6,630 nt of DNA. It comes from an uncultured Bacteroidota bacterium (GTDB lineage Bacteria > Bacteroidota > Bacteroidia > Chitinophagales > Chitinophagaceae). How positions within the stretch are numbered: the stretch's first letter is position 1; every line of letters begins with the position of its first letter. The translations under genes and the position numbers were made by a program. The notes under the pieces are model-generated. The model saw only the letters and a list, made by a program, of their open reading frames with translations, did not search any database and was not told the DNA's origin. The stretch lies in contig CAMLGP010000161.1 in NCBI GenBank assembly GCA_946479535.1, positions 1 to 6,630 on the forward strand, read 5' to 3'. Below are positions 1 to 6,192 of this stretch, in pieces.

Positions 1-1542
1 TTCATGGTCAACAATCTCCCATATCTTATTGGCCGTTTTGGAAATAAAATAACGATCGTGACTTACCAGGATGATAGTGCCTTCATATTTATTCAATGCT
101 TCAATTAACAGGTCGCAACTGTGCATGTCAAGGTGGTTGGTTGGCTCATCCAGCATCAGGAAATTGGCCTTGCTCACAATTGTCTTTGCCAGTGCAACTC
201 TTGCCTTCTCACCACCACTCAATATTTTAATCTTCTTATCGGCATCATCACCACTGAATAGAAAACATCCCAGCAGTCCACGCAGTTCAAGGTCAGTCAT
301 TTGACTGCCGCACTCTTTCATTTCATCCAGGATAGTATTATTGACATTTAGCGCTTCCAGCTGATGCTGTGCATAGAAACTTTCCTCTACATTATGTCCC
401 CATTTCCTTTCTCCATCGAATGACTCAACTCCTGCAATGATTCGCAGTAGAGTAGACTTCCCTTTTCCATTTGCACCAATTAATGCAATCTTGTCTCTCC
501 TGTCAATTTCAGCAGTGGCATTCTTTACGATCTCTGTTTTCCCAAACGATTTCGAGATATTCTTTAATTCTGTAATTACACGACCAGGTTCTTTATCTAC
601 TCTGAAATTGATCCGGATATTAGGTCTTTCCAAAGATGCTTCCTCAATCCTTTCCAGTTTATCCAGTCTTTTTTGAATACTCTGGGCTTGTGCCGCCTTG
701 CTGGCTTTGGCCTTGAAGCGTTCTACAAATCGTTCCTGCTGCCGGATATAATCCTGCTGATTATCATACGCCTTTTGCTGAAGGTCTAACCGGATGGCTT
801 TTTCCCGCTCATAGAAATCAAAATTGCCATTGTAGATATGCAATTTCTGCTGATACAGCTCCACGATCTTGGTGACCATTCTGTTCAGGAAATATTTATC
901 GTGACTTACGATAACAACTGAGCCCTGATAATGCAGTAGATATTTTTCCAGCCATTCTATAGAGGGAAGGTCAAGGTGGTTGGTAGGCTCATCCAGTAAG
1001 AGCAGGTCCGGCTGTGCAAGGATCATCTTTGCCAGCAGAACACGCATGCGCCATCCTCCACTGAATTCTTTGTAAGGCCGTTGAAGATCAGCATTGGGAA
1101 ATCCCAGCCCTTGCAATACTTCCTCTGTTCGATGATGAATATTATACCCCCCCAGTGTTTCCAGTTCATGGAGTTTGTCGCTGTACTCATGGAGTGTTTT
1201 TTCATCACCTGTTCTCTCCAGTTCTTTGCCGAGTTCCTCAATTTCCTTTTCCAGCCTGAGTACCCTTTCAAATGCTCCCATGGCCACCTGAAGAATGGAT
1301 TCACTGGTATCAAAGCTTAGGAGGTCCTGGTGGAGATAGCCAATAGTGGTACTGCGGCTTCTTTCAACCGTTCCGGATGAGGGGAGGTATTCACCCACTA
1401 ATAACTTAAGAAGGGTAGATTTCCCTGTTCCGTTATATCCGATCAACCCGATCCGCTCGCCTGGCTGAATGTGCCAGGTGGTATCTTCTACTATTGCCCT
1501 GGCACCAAATTCAAATGTCACGTCCTGTAATCCTGCTAACAT
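1..1542 (-). CDS. ABC-F family ATP-binding protein (ribosome-associated type), C-terminus cut by window edge
   Basis: This is a cytoplasmic ATPase with two ABC domains in one chain and no membrane segment, the layout of ABC-F proteins, which act on the ribosomal E site or protect against ribosome-binding antibiotics. I read 514 codons without a stop from the ATG at 1542 to the left edge. Domain 1 has Walker A GYNGTGKST (35-43), signature SGG (161-163) and Walker B LLLLDEPTNHLD (DEP at 184-186). Domain 2 has Walker A GANGKGKST (356-364), signature SGG from 442 and DEPTNHLD from 465; each Walker B is followed by an SHD switch. Between them, a charged helical linker with the pattern ERFKAKASKAAQAQS matches the tRNA-interacting linker of the family and resembles the YheS/YdiF group, though the subgroup is my inference. 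The C-terminal tail lies outside the window, so a resistance role cannot be judged. The gene diverges from the DUF3347 gene. Confidence 0.95.
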   Translation of the reverse strand, partial: MLAGLQDVTFEFGARAIVEDTTWHIQPGERIGLIGYNGTGKSTLLKLLVGEYLPSSGTVERSRSTTIGYLHQDLLSFDTSESILQVAMGAFERVLRLEKEIEELGKELERTGDEKTLHEYSDKLHELETLGGYNIHHRTEEVLQGLGFPNADLQRPYKEFSGGWRMRVLLAKMILAQPDLLLLDEPTNHLDLPSIEWLEKYLLHYQGSVVIVSHDKYFLNRMVTKIVELYQQKLHIYNGNFDFYEREKAIRLDLQQKAYDNQQDYIRQQERFVERFKAKASKAAQAQSIQKRLDKLERIEEASLERPNIRINFRVDKEPGRVITELKNISKSFGKTEIVKNATAEIDRRDKIALIGANGKGKSTLLRIIAGVESFDGERKWGHNVEESFYAQHQLEALNVNNTILDEMKECGSQMTDLELRGLLGCFLFSGDDADKKIKILSGGEKARVALAKTIVSKANFLMLDEPTNHLDMHSCDLLIEALNKYEGTIILVSHDRYFISKTANKIWEIVDHE

Positions 1543-1548
1543 AGGGCG

Positions 1549-1556
1549 CAAATTTA
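1549..1556 (-). promoter_or_regulatory. Candidate -7 box (TAAATTTG) for the ABC-F gene
   Basis: Read on the minus strand, this is TAAATTTG, a full match to the Bacteroidota -7 consensus TAnnTTTG. It ends only 6 bases before the ATG at 1542, so a transcript starting here would have almost no leader. No good TTG -33 element is seen at the usual distance. Such an 8-mer is expected a few times by chance in an AT-rich window this size, so position is the main support. Confidence 0.4.
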
Positions 1557-1592
1557 ATCTAAATCACCCAGTAAAGCTCATCCGGATTGTTC

Positions 1593-1622
1593 TTGCACTA
1601 CGGGAATGTTGAATTAAATTTG
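1593..1622 (+). promoter_or_regulatory. Candidate -33/-7 promoter for the DUF3347 gene
   Basis: A TTG at 1593-1595 is followed after 19 bases by TAAATTTG at 1615-1622. This matches the Bacteroidota sigma-ABfr-type promoter, with a TTG near -33 and TAnnTTTG near -7, at the usual spacing. The box ends 16 bases before the ATG at 1639, so the leader would be only about a dozen bases. Of the candidate promoters in this window it is the only one with both elements. Confidence 0.55.
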
Positions 1623-1638
1623 CCGCAAATTATTTTGG

Positions 1639-2289
1639 ATGAAAAGGATCCTGGCTATTCTTGGAATTTTACTACTGGCATTCATCGGCATTATATATTT
1701 TGTTTATTTCCGTAGTGGCAAAAGGCGTCCCAAGGGACCTGAACCGGTTCCCCTGGCAGTGAGCAAGCATAGCGATGCTTTTAATCAATCAGTTCAAACT
1801 CTTCTGGATGACTATTACGCCATGTCTGAAGGGTTTGTGAATTGGGATACAGTTGTCATCAATAAAGAAGCCGGTGACCTGAAAGCTGAGCTGGAAAAGT
1901 TGCCCATTGATGAACTGAAAGTGGATACTACCGGTATCTATGAATCCATAATTGACCCTATGGCCAATGCAAAATCAGCCACAGCAACCATCGCCAGTGA
2001 TCCATCAATCGATAACAAACGGGTTGCATTCAATTCACTCTCTGAAAATCTGCGCCTGATCTTTATCGTGGTTAAATATGACCGGAATAAATTATACTGG
2101 CAGGAATGCCCCATGGCATTTGGGGAGGACAAACCTGGCAACTGGTTAAGTAAAACGGATGCAGTCCGCAATCCCTACCTGGGCCTCAAACACCCCACCT
2201 ATAAAAGCAGCATGGTAGAATGCGGCGGACCTAAAGACACGATTAATTTTATGACCGTTGATACCAGCAGCAAAGCCGGTCAGCTCTGA
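1639..2289 (+). CDS. Membrane-anchored DUF3347 domain protein (possible metal-binding)
   Basis: A 216-residue protein with an N-terminal hydrophobic segment (about 4-24) flanked by Lys/Arg on both sides, with no obvious signal-peptidase site, so probably a single-pass anchor. The rest (about 45-205) fits the DUF3347 pattern: a helical first half, then LYWQECPMAF (Cys157, Met159), GNWLS (168-171), NPYLG (178-182) and SMVECGG (Met192, Cys195). Related CPMA...NPY...M..CG segments occur at the C-terminus of some CusB-like copper-efflux adaptors, so Cys/Met metal binding outside the cytoplasm is plausible but not shown. Compared with the compact NPYxGxxMxxCG form as I recall it, there is a short insert (KHPTYKS) between NPYLG and the Met. 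No efflux pump, metal ATPase or regulator lies nearby. The start is the first ATG after a good promoter; it diverges from the ABC-F gene. Function is otherwise unknown. Confidence 0.85.
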   Translation: MKRILAILGILLLAFIGIIYFVYFRSGKRRPKGPEPVPLAVSKHSDAFNQSVQTLLDDYYAMSEGFVNWDTVVINKEAGDLKAELEKLPIDELKVDTTGIYESIIDPMANAKSATATIASDPSIDNKRVAFNSLSENLRLIFIVVKYDRNKLYWQECPMAFGEDKPGNWLSKTDAVRNPYLGLKHPTYKSSMVECGGPKDTINFMTVDTSSKAGQL

Positions 2290-2426
2290 CGCACTTTTAT
2301 CGCATTTTTATTTTCATTCGGGAATTTCCTGTATGACATCTTTTATTTCACCTACCATGTATCATTCTACTAATTAATTATTGAGTTTCCTTCCGTAACT
2401 TCCTTCTTCATTCTAAAAAACACCGC
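2290..2426. other. Intergenic spacer between the DUF3347 and M28 genes
   Basis: This AT-rich spacer of 137 bases has no convincing open frame, no full TAnnTTTG box and no stem with a T-tract. A short perfect stem (GTCAG-CT-CTGAC, 2279-2290) straddles the upstream stop codon but has a two-base loop and no T-run directly after it. A short A-run (about 2416-2421) sits ahead of the M28 start, as is common in leaders of this phylum. The length suggests that the M28 gene has its own promoter, but I cannot point to it. Confidence 0.5.
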
Positions 2427-3995
2427 ATGCGAAAATTCTCAGCTCTGCTTTTGTTGCTTGCCATTGCACTCTACACTTCAGCCCAGGAAAAACTGGATCT
2501 TGACATGATCAAAAAGATCAGGGAGGAAGGGACTGTCAATTCCAAAGTAATGGATATTGCTTTTCATCTTACAGATGTTAATGGTCCGAGGTTGAGCGCT
2601 TCACCTGGTTTAATGAAGGCATCCAATTGGGCAAAGGATGAAATGACAAAATGGGGACTGGTTAATGCAAACCTGGAACCTTGGGGTGAGTTTGGTAAAG
2701 GCTGGGAATTGAAAAAATGCTACCTGGCCATGACCGCTCCTTATTATAAACCCCTGATCGCTTTTCCAAAAACATGGACAAAAGGAACGAATGGCCTCAA
2801 AAAGGCAAAGGTTATCCTGATCAAGGCTACGGATTCAGCACAGCTGGAAACCTACAAAGGAAAGTTGAAAGGAAATGTGGTAATGCTCTATCGTGCGGAT
2901 ACGTTGCGTCAAACCTTTACTGCAGATGCCACAAGATATACTGATGAAGAATTACAAAAAATGGCTGATCGCACGCCCCCACCACCTGGAGGATCCGCCG
3001 GGGGCAGAAGAGGTGCAGGTGGTGGCTCTCTGACTATAGCTCCTGTTGTTTCTGCAGAGCAATTAAAAAAGTTTGCTGAAAAAGAAGGGGCTGCGGCAAT
3101 ATTGAGTTATAGTCCGCGCGGTCATGATGGAACCCTGTTTGTACAGGGTGGGGGAGCTTACACTGCTACATCTCCTGAAAATTTCCCTGATATAATGATC
3201 TCTATGGAGGATTATATGACAATGTGCCGGCTAACTGATGCAAATTATCCGGTAACTATGGATATTGAGGTAAGCACTGCTTTTCAAACCAAAGACACAA
3301 AAGGATATAATGTAGTAGCTGAAATTCCCGGGACTGATCCCGTTCTGAAAGAGGAGATTGTAATGCTGGGAGGACACCTTGATAGCTGGCAATCCGCCAT
3401 GGGCGCAACGGATAATGCAGCTGGCTGTTCAGTGATGATGGAAGTAATGCGCATATTTACTTCGCTTGGCATAAAACCACGCCGTACAATCCGTATTGCA
3501 CTCTGGACAGGTGAGGAGCAGGGATTGCTTGGATCAAGAGGCTATGTAAAAAACCATTTTGCTGATCCTGCAACCATGGAATTAAAGCCCGAACACAGTA
3601 AACTTTCTGCTTATTTCAATATTGATAATGGAACAGGTAAAGTGAGAGGCATCTATTTGCAGGGTAATGAAAAAGTAAGAGACATCTTTACCCAGTGGTT
3701 TGTGCCTTTTAATGATATGGGTGCGAAAACAGTAACCATATCCAATACTGGTGGCACAGATCACCAGTCTTTTGATGCAGTTGGATTACCCGGATTTCAA
3801 TTCATACAGGACCCAATTGAATATAGTACCCGCACACACCATACCAATATGGATTCTTATGATCATCTCATTGCCGCTGATCTGAAACAGATATCTGTAA
3901 TAGTTGCTTCTTTTGTATATAATGCGGCAATGCGTGATGAGAAATTACCAAGGAAAGATCTTCCGGCTGCAAGATCGCCGCAAAGAGGGTTCTAG
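2427..3995 (+). CDS. Secreted M28 family zinc metallopeptidase, carboxypeptidase Q-like, with PA-type insert
   Basis: A 522-residue exported peptidase. The signal peptide is MRKFSALLLLLAIALYTSA, with likely cleavage before Gln20. The catalytic M28 domain carries the two-zinc set: GGHLDSW (His317, Asp319), ATDNAAG (bridging Asp329), WTGEEQGLLGS (base Glu363, ligand Glu364), FNIDNG (Asp400) and THHTNMDS (His472). GHLDSW, the KPRRTIRIALWTGEEQG stretch and the late HHT element resemble carboxypeptidase Q, a di-/oligopeptide-cleaving member of the family; other aminopeptidases share the core, so the substrate is open. Residues about 125-285 form an insert of the protease-associated (PA) kind, interrupted by a Pro/Gly-rich run (184-200, PPPPGGSAGGRRGAGGG). 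All metal ligands are present, so it is probably active in the periplasm or outside the cell. It ends 10 bases from the convergent gene at 4006. The tail after LPRKDLPAARS is basic and probably disordered. Confidence 0.93.
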   Translation: MRKFSALLLLLAIALYTSAQEKLDLDMIKKIREEGTVNSKVMDIAFHLTDVNGPRLSASPGLMKASNWAKDEMTKWGLVNANLEPWGEFGKGWELKKCYLAMTAPYYKPLIAFPKTWTKGTNGLKKAKVILIKATDSAQLETYKGKLKGNVVMLYRADTLRQTFTADATRYTDEELQKMADRTPPPPGGSAGGRRGAGGGSLTIAPVVSAEQLKKFAEKEGAAAILSYSPRGHDGTLFVQGGGAYTATSPENFPDIMISMEDYMTMCRLTDANYPVTMDIEVSTAFQTKDTKGYNVVAEIPGTDPVLKEEIVMLGGHLDSWQSAMGATDNAAGCSVMMEVMRIFTSLGIKPRRTIRIALWTGEEQGLLGSRGYVKNHFADPATMELKPEHSKLSAYFNIDNGTGKVRGIYLQGNEKVRDIFTQWFVPFNDMGAKTVTISNTGGTDHQSFDAVGLPGFQFIQDPIEYSTRTHHTNMDSYDHLIAADLKQISVIVASFVYNAAMRDEKLPRKDLPAARSPQRGF

Positions 3996-4005
3996 GTCCC
4001 TTATA

Positions 4006-4833
4006 TTAATAAGTCCCTGGCTTTCGATAAATAAATCTTACCAGCGCGTTCTTTTTTTCATCTGATGAAAGGAACAGCTGGTAACGTTTTTCATTTGCAT
4101 TAATGATCATCAGGGCAGTATTGGGCGGAATTGTGCCAAGGTTTTCACCGATCATGATCACTTCTGCTTCCTGCTTCTGAAGATTTATTGGAACATAAAC
4201 GGTAATTGGCTTTGTCGTTAACATTTTGCGGGAAACAACCGGAGTATTGTTTACATAAACCGAAATAGTATCTCCATCAATCTGACCATTATCATAAAAG
4301 TCCAGTTGGATAGAACCTGTATCCACATATATTTCACGAACCAGTTCATTTTTGCGGGCAATCAATTCAGGCCGCACTTCAGGCTTGAAGGCCGATTTCT
4401 GGATACGTGTCATCACAATAGTACCGGGCGGACAGGTGCTTTTCCCATCCATGGTTTTACCTGACCAGGATCCTCTTAACTGCTCCTCCTTGCCATCTGA
4501 AAAATACGCCAGTGCATACTTTTTGATGCACGGAATGCAATCAGGAGGAATATGAAAGACGGCCACTTTCTGCTCTTCCATATTCAATGATTTGGAAGCA
4601 GGATCATAAAGCCCTTCAAATTCCTCTTTTACATAATTGGTGGTGTCTGAATAGTGGTAGGAGGTACCAGTGATCCTGTTACCAATAATCTGGACCTGAA
4701 ATTCGATGTTATAAACCGGGAAACAGCCGCCGGGTTCCATGACCAGGCGTCCCTTCCAATATCCATTAATCTCCTGGGATACGGCACAAAAAACAAGCAG
4801 CTTCAGTATAATGAAAATGAATATCCGGCGCAT
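4006..4833 (-). CDS. Secreted two-domain protein of unknown function (GxW beta domain + DNG/ENLG domain), short paralogue
   Basis: A 275-residue protein I cannot name. The N-terminus is a signal peptide (MRRIFIFIILKLLVFCAVS, likely cleavage before Gln20). Residues about 21-147 begin with NGYWKG, alternate as beta strands and end with DGKEEQLRGSWSGK and VMTRI. The opening GxW is reminiscent of lipocalin-like small barrels, which is only a fold guess. Residues about 157-275 form a second beta-rich domain with FYDNGQIDGDTISVYVNN (179-196), GENLGTIPPNTALMII (229-244) and SSDEKKNALVRFIYRKP at the end. Cysteines 37, 99, 102 and 134 lie in the N-domain and could form disulfides after export. It is a clear paralogue of the gene upstream on the same strand (4918-6054), 84 bases away, and is probably the second gene of that unit. 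Known: DNG.IDGD..SV...N domains recur in Bacteroidota exported proteins, as far as I recall. Binding partner and role are unknown. Confidence 0.85.
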   Translation of the reverse strand: MRRIFIFIILKLLVFCAVSQEINGYWKGRLVMEPGGCFPVYNIEFQVQIIGNRITGTSYHYSDTTNYVKEEFEGLYDPASKSLNMEEQKVAVFHIPPDCIPCIKKYALAYFSDGKEEQLRGSWSGKTMDGKSTCPPGTIVMTRIQKSAFKPEVRPELIARKNELVREIYVDTGSIQLDFYDNGQIDGDTISVYVNNTPVVSRKMLTTKPITVYVPINLQKQEAEVIMIGENLGTIPPNTALMIINANEKRYQLFLSSDEKKNALVRFIYRKPGTY

Positions 4834-4917
4834 GAAAATGAAAATAGAGGAAATTACCGAGGATAAGCTAAAAATTACAGAAACGGTTAGCGAGATCAGA
4901 CCAGGTATCTGCCAAAA
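4834..4917 (-). other. 84-base spacer between the two paralogous secreted-protein genes
   Basis: The spacer separates two genes of the same strand. I see no hairpin followed by a T-run, so read-through from the first gene is likely. Part of a -7-like box overlaps the stop codon at its upstream end and could give the second gene extra transcription. Confidence 0.4.
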
Positions 4918-4920
4918 TTA
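4913..4920 (-). promoter_or_regulatory. Weak candidate -7 box (TAATTTTG) overlapping a stop codon
   Basis: On the minus strand this reads TAATTTTG, a full match to TAnnTTTG whose first three bases are the TAA stop of the upstream paralogue. It would give a leader of about 75 bases for the 275-residue gene. No TTG -33 element is seen at 19 bases, and a chance match is quite possible. Confidence 0.2.
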
Positions 4921-6054
4921 TTGAGGCTTTTCATACCGGAACCTGACCATTGCATTCTTCTGTTCATTTGACGTGATGCGGACTTCAAACCGTTGCTCGC
5001 CGGCTTCAACAATCATTAGGGAAGTATTGGGTGGTATACGGCCAAGATTCTCCGCTACCATCACCAGTTCATGATTTGAATCCTGCTCGTCCATTTTTAA
5101 TTTGACGGTCAACGGGCTGGCGGTCAGCTTCTTTTTGGATAACACCAGTTTATTATCGAAAAAAACAGAGATGGTGTCATCATCAATCTCACCGTTATCA
5201 TACAGTTTTACAGTTACATCCGGATCATGGACAACCAGTGATTTCATCAGTTCATTTGTGCGGGTCTTGAGCACATCGGGTGTTACTACCGGAGGTTTCA
5301 GAGTTGATACCTGCTTTTTGATATCAGGGACATTCACTGTTGTCAGACTATCATTGACCTTTGGGACATTGATATTGTTTCTCCGAGGAGGTATATTTGT
5401 TTTAGCCGTATTTGTAGTAGGCTGCGTCTTTGGTTTAACTACTGCTGTTTCCTTTTTTTGTTTCGTTACCGGGGGCGGTGTAACCTTTTTTGGCACAGGG
5501 TTGCTTACGGGGGGTCTTGCCGGATTATTTTTTGCAACAGAACCATTGGGCTTACGAAGAAAGCTCTCAAGAGGGAAATCAGAAGTTGTCACCTTCCGCA
5601 GGAATACTTTTCCCCCGCCACAATCACCCCATTCGTAAGGATTTTCCTTATTCTTTACTTCGGGTTTACCCAGGTAAGTCCCTTCCAGGAATTCTTCCTT
5701 GCCGGATTTGGAATAGACCAGGTTGTAATTCATAATACAGGTATTGCCATATCCCATATTTCTTACTTCAACCGTCTTGATTTCCCGTATGCGGAAATTC
5801 CCGGCCGTGATGGTAAAATTGCCGGTCATGGTAGCTTTGCCATAAAAACGGGTATCCAGGTACGAATAAGAAACTCCCGATACAGCAGCTGCCGTATTTT
5901 GTTTTACCTGGAATTCCAGTTTATAATTGTCTCCGTTATCAGAAACGAAATATCCGCGCCAGATACCTGTAAGGGATTGGGAAAACGAGTTGTTCGGTAA
6001 GGCGCAGGCGAGGAAAAGAAAAACCCACAAATTCTTTAATACCGGCTGTTTCAT
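4918..6054 (-). CDS. Secreted two-domain protein of unknown function with Pro/Thr/Lys-rich linker, long paralogue
   Basis: A 378-residue protein if translation starts at 6054; a start at 6072 would add MVVLKT. I prefer 6054 because MKQPVLKNLWVFLFLACALP is a normal signal-peptide start and a TAGTTTTG -7 box lies between the two ATGs. Likely cleavage is at SFS before Gln26; FLAC is a poor lipobox, so lipidation is unlikely. Residues about 27-157 form a beta-rich domain opening with GIWRGYF (30-36), with SKSGKEEFLEGTYLGK near its end and cysteines 106 and 145. Residues about 169-256 are a low-complexity linker rich in Pro, Thr, Lys, Asn and Val. Residues about 259-378 repeat the neighbour's C-domain: LYDNGEIDDDTISVFFDN, AENLGRIPPNTSLMIV and EQKNAMVRFRYEKP. 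It is the first gene of the minus-strand pair and diverges from thrS. The linker suggests the C-domain is held away from the N-domain, perhaps across the periplasm or cell surface; that is inference. Function is unknown. Confidence 0.85.
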   Translation of the reverse strand: MKQPVLKNLWVFLFLACALPNNSFSQSLTGIWRGYFVSDNGDNYKLEFQVKQNTAAAVSGVSYSYLDTRFYGKATMTGNFTITAGNFRIREIKTVEVRNMGYGNTCIMNYNLVYSKSGKEEFLEGTYLGKPEVKNKENPYEWGDCGGGKVFLRKVTTSDFPLESFLRKPNGSVAKNNPARPPVSNPVPKKVTPPPVTKQKKETAVVKPKTQPTTNTAKTNIPPRRNNINVPKVNDSLTTVNVPDIKKQVSTLKPPVVTPDVLKTRTNELMKSLVVHDPDVTVKLYDNGEIDDDTISVFFDNKLVLSKKKLTASPLTVKLKMDEQDSNHELVMVAENLGRIPPNTSLMIVEAGEQRFEVRITSNEQKNAMVRFRYEKPQ

Positions 6055-6060
6055 CGTCTT

Positions 6061-6068
6061 CAAAACTA
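6061..6068 (-). promoter_or_regulatory. Candidate -7 box (TAGTTTTG) for the paralogue pair; decides the start
   Basis: On the minus strand this reads TAGTTTTG, a full match to TAnnTTTG. It ends 6 bases before the ATG at 6054, the same spacing as the box ahead of the ABC-F gene. If it is real, transcription begins downstream of the ATG at 6072, which then cannot be the start. No clear TTG is found at the -33 position; that place is taken by AT-rich sequence and the palindrome. Confidence 0.4.
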
Positions 6069-6071
6069 CCA

Positions 6072-6085
6072 AATAAGCGCTTATT
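6072..6085. repeat. Perfect 14-base palindrome (possible operator)
   Basis: AATAAGCGCTTATT is identical on both strands. It sits 3 bases upstream of the candidate -7 box of the paralogue pair, so a bound dimeric repressor would block that promoter, and it is flanked outside by CCA and TGG. A palindrome this long is expected about 0.4 times per window by chance, so only its position makes it notable. No regulator gene lies nearby. Confidence 0.35.
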
Positions 6086-6147
6086 GATTGGAAAATTGGG
6101 GCAATAGTTTGTTAATTTTAGATGAGAGGCAAGAGGAGAGGTTTTAT

Positions 6148-6155
6148 TAACTTTG
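6148..6155 (+). promoter_or_regulatory. Candidate -7 box (TAACTTTG) for thrS
   Basis: TAACTTTG fully matches TAnnTTTG and ends 37 bases before the thrS ATG, giving a purine-rich leader of about 30 bases (AAGAAAAAGAAAAGAAGGGAA). No TTG lies at the normal -33 distance. The leader is too short for a T-box or a tRNA-like operator. Confidence 0.4.
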
Positions 6156-6192
6156 CCATCCTTTATTAAGAAAAAGAAAAGAAGGGAACTGA

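Noticed and set aside
127..984. Direct repeat GTCAAGGTGGTTGGT at 127-141 and 970-984
   Set aside because: Both copies encode the TNHLD segment of the two Walker B motifs in the same ABC-F protein, so it reflects the internal domain duplication and not a DNA element.
1023..1313. 96-codon minus-strand frame and the 79-codon plus-strand frame over the same region
   Set aside because: Both lie inside the ABC-F gene, which reads without a break through this region with an intact signature motif and Walker B.
2279..2290. Short hairpin GTCAG-CT-CTGAC at the end of the DUF3347 gene
   Set aside because: A five-base stem with a two-base loop and no immediate T-tract is too weak to call a terminator.
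3986..4018. Possible shared terminator between the convergent M28 and short-paralogue genes
   Set aside because: There is a 5-base AT stem (CTTAT-ATTA-ATAAG, 4000-4013) flanked by two copies of GTCCCT (3996-4001 and 4013-4018), but the stem is weak and no T-run follows on either strand.
5102..6000. Long plus-strand open frames (178 and 180 codons) opposite the long paralogue
   Set aside because: They are antisense shadows of a gene with a signal peptide and a conserved paralogous domain; their translations show no domain and the low-complexity linker simply keeps the opposite strand open.
6073..6192. T-box or threonine operator ahead of thrS
   Set aside because: The leader from the candidate promoter is only about 30 bases and no conserved T-box sequence or tRNA-like fold is visible.
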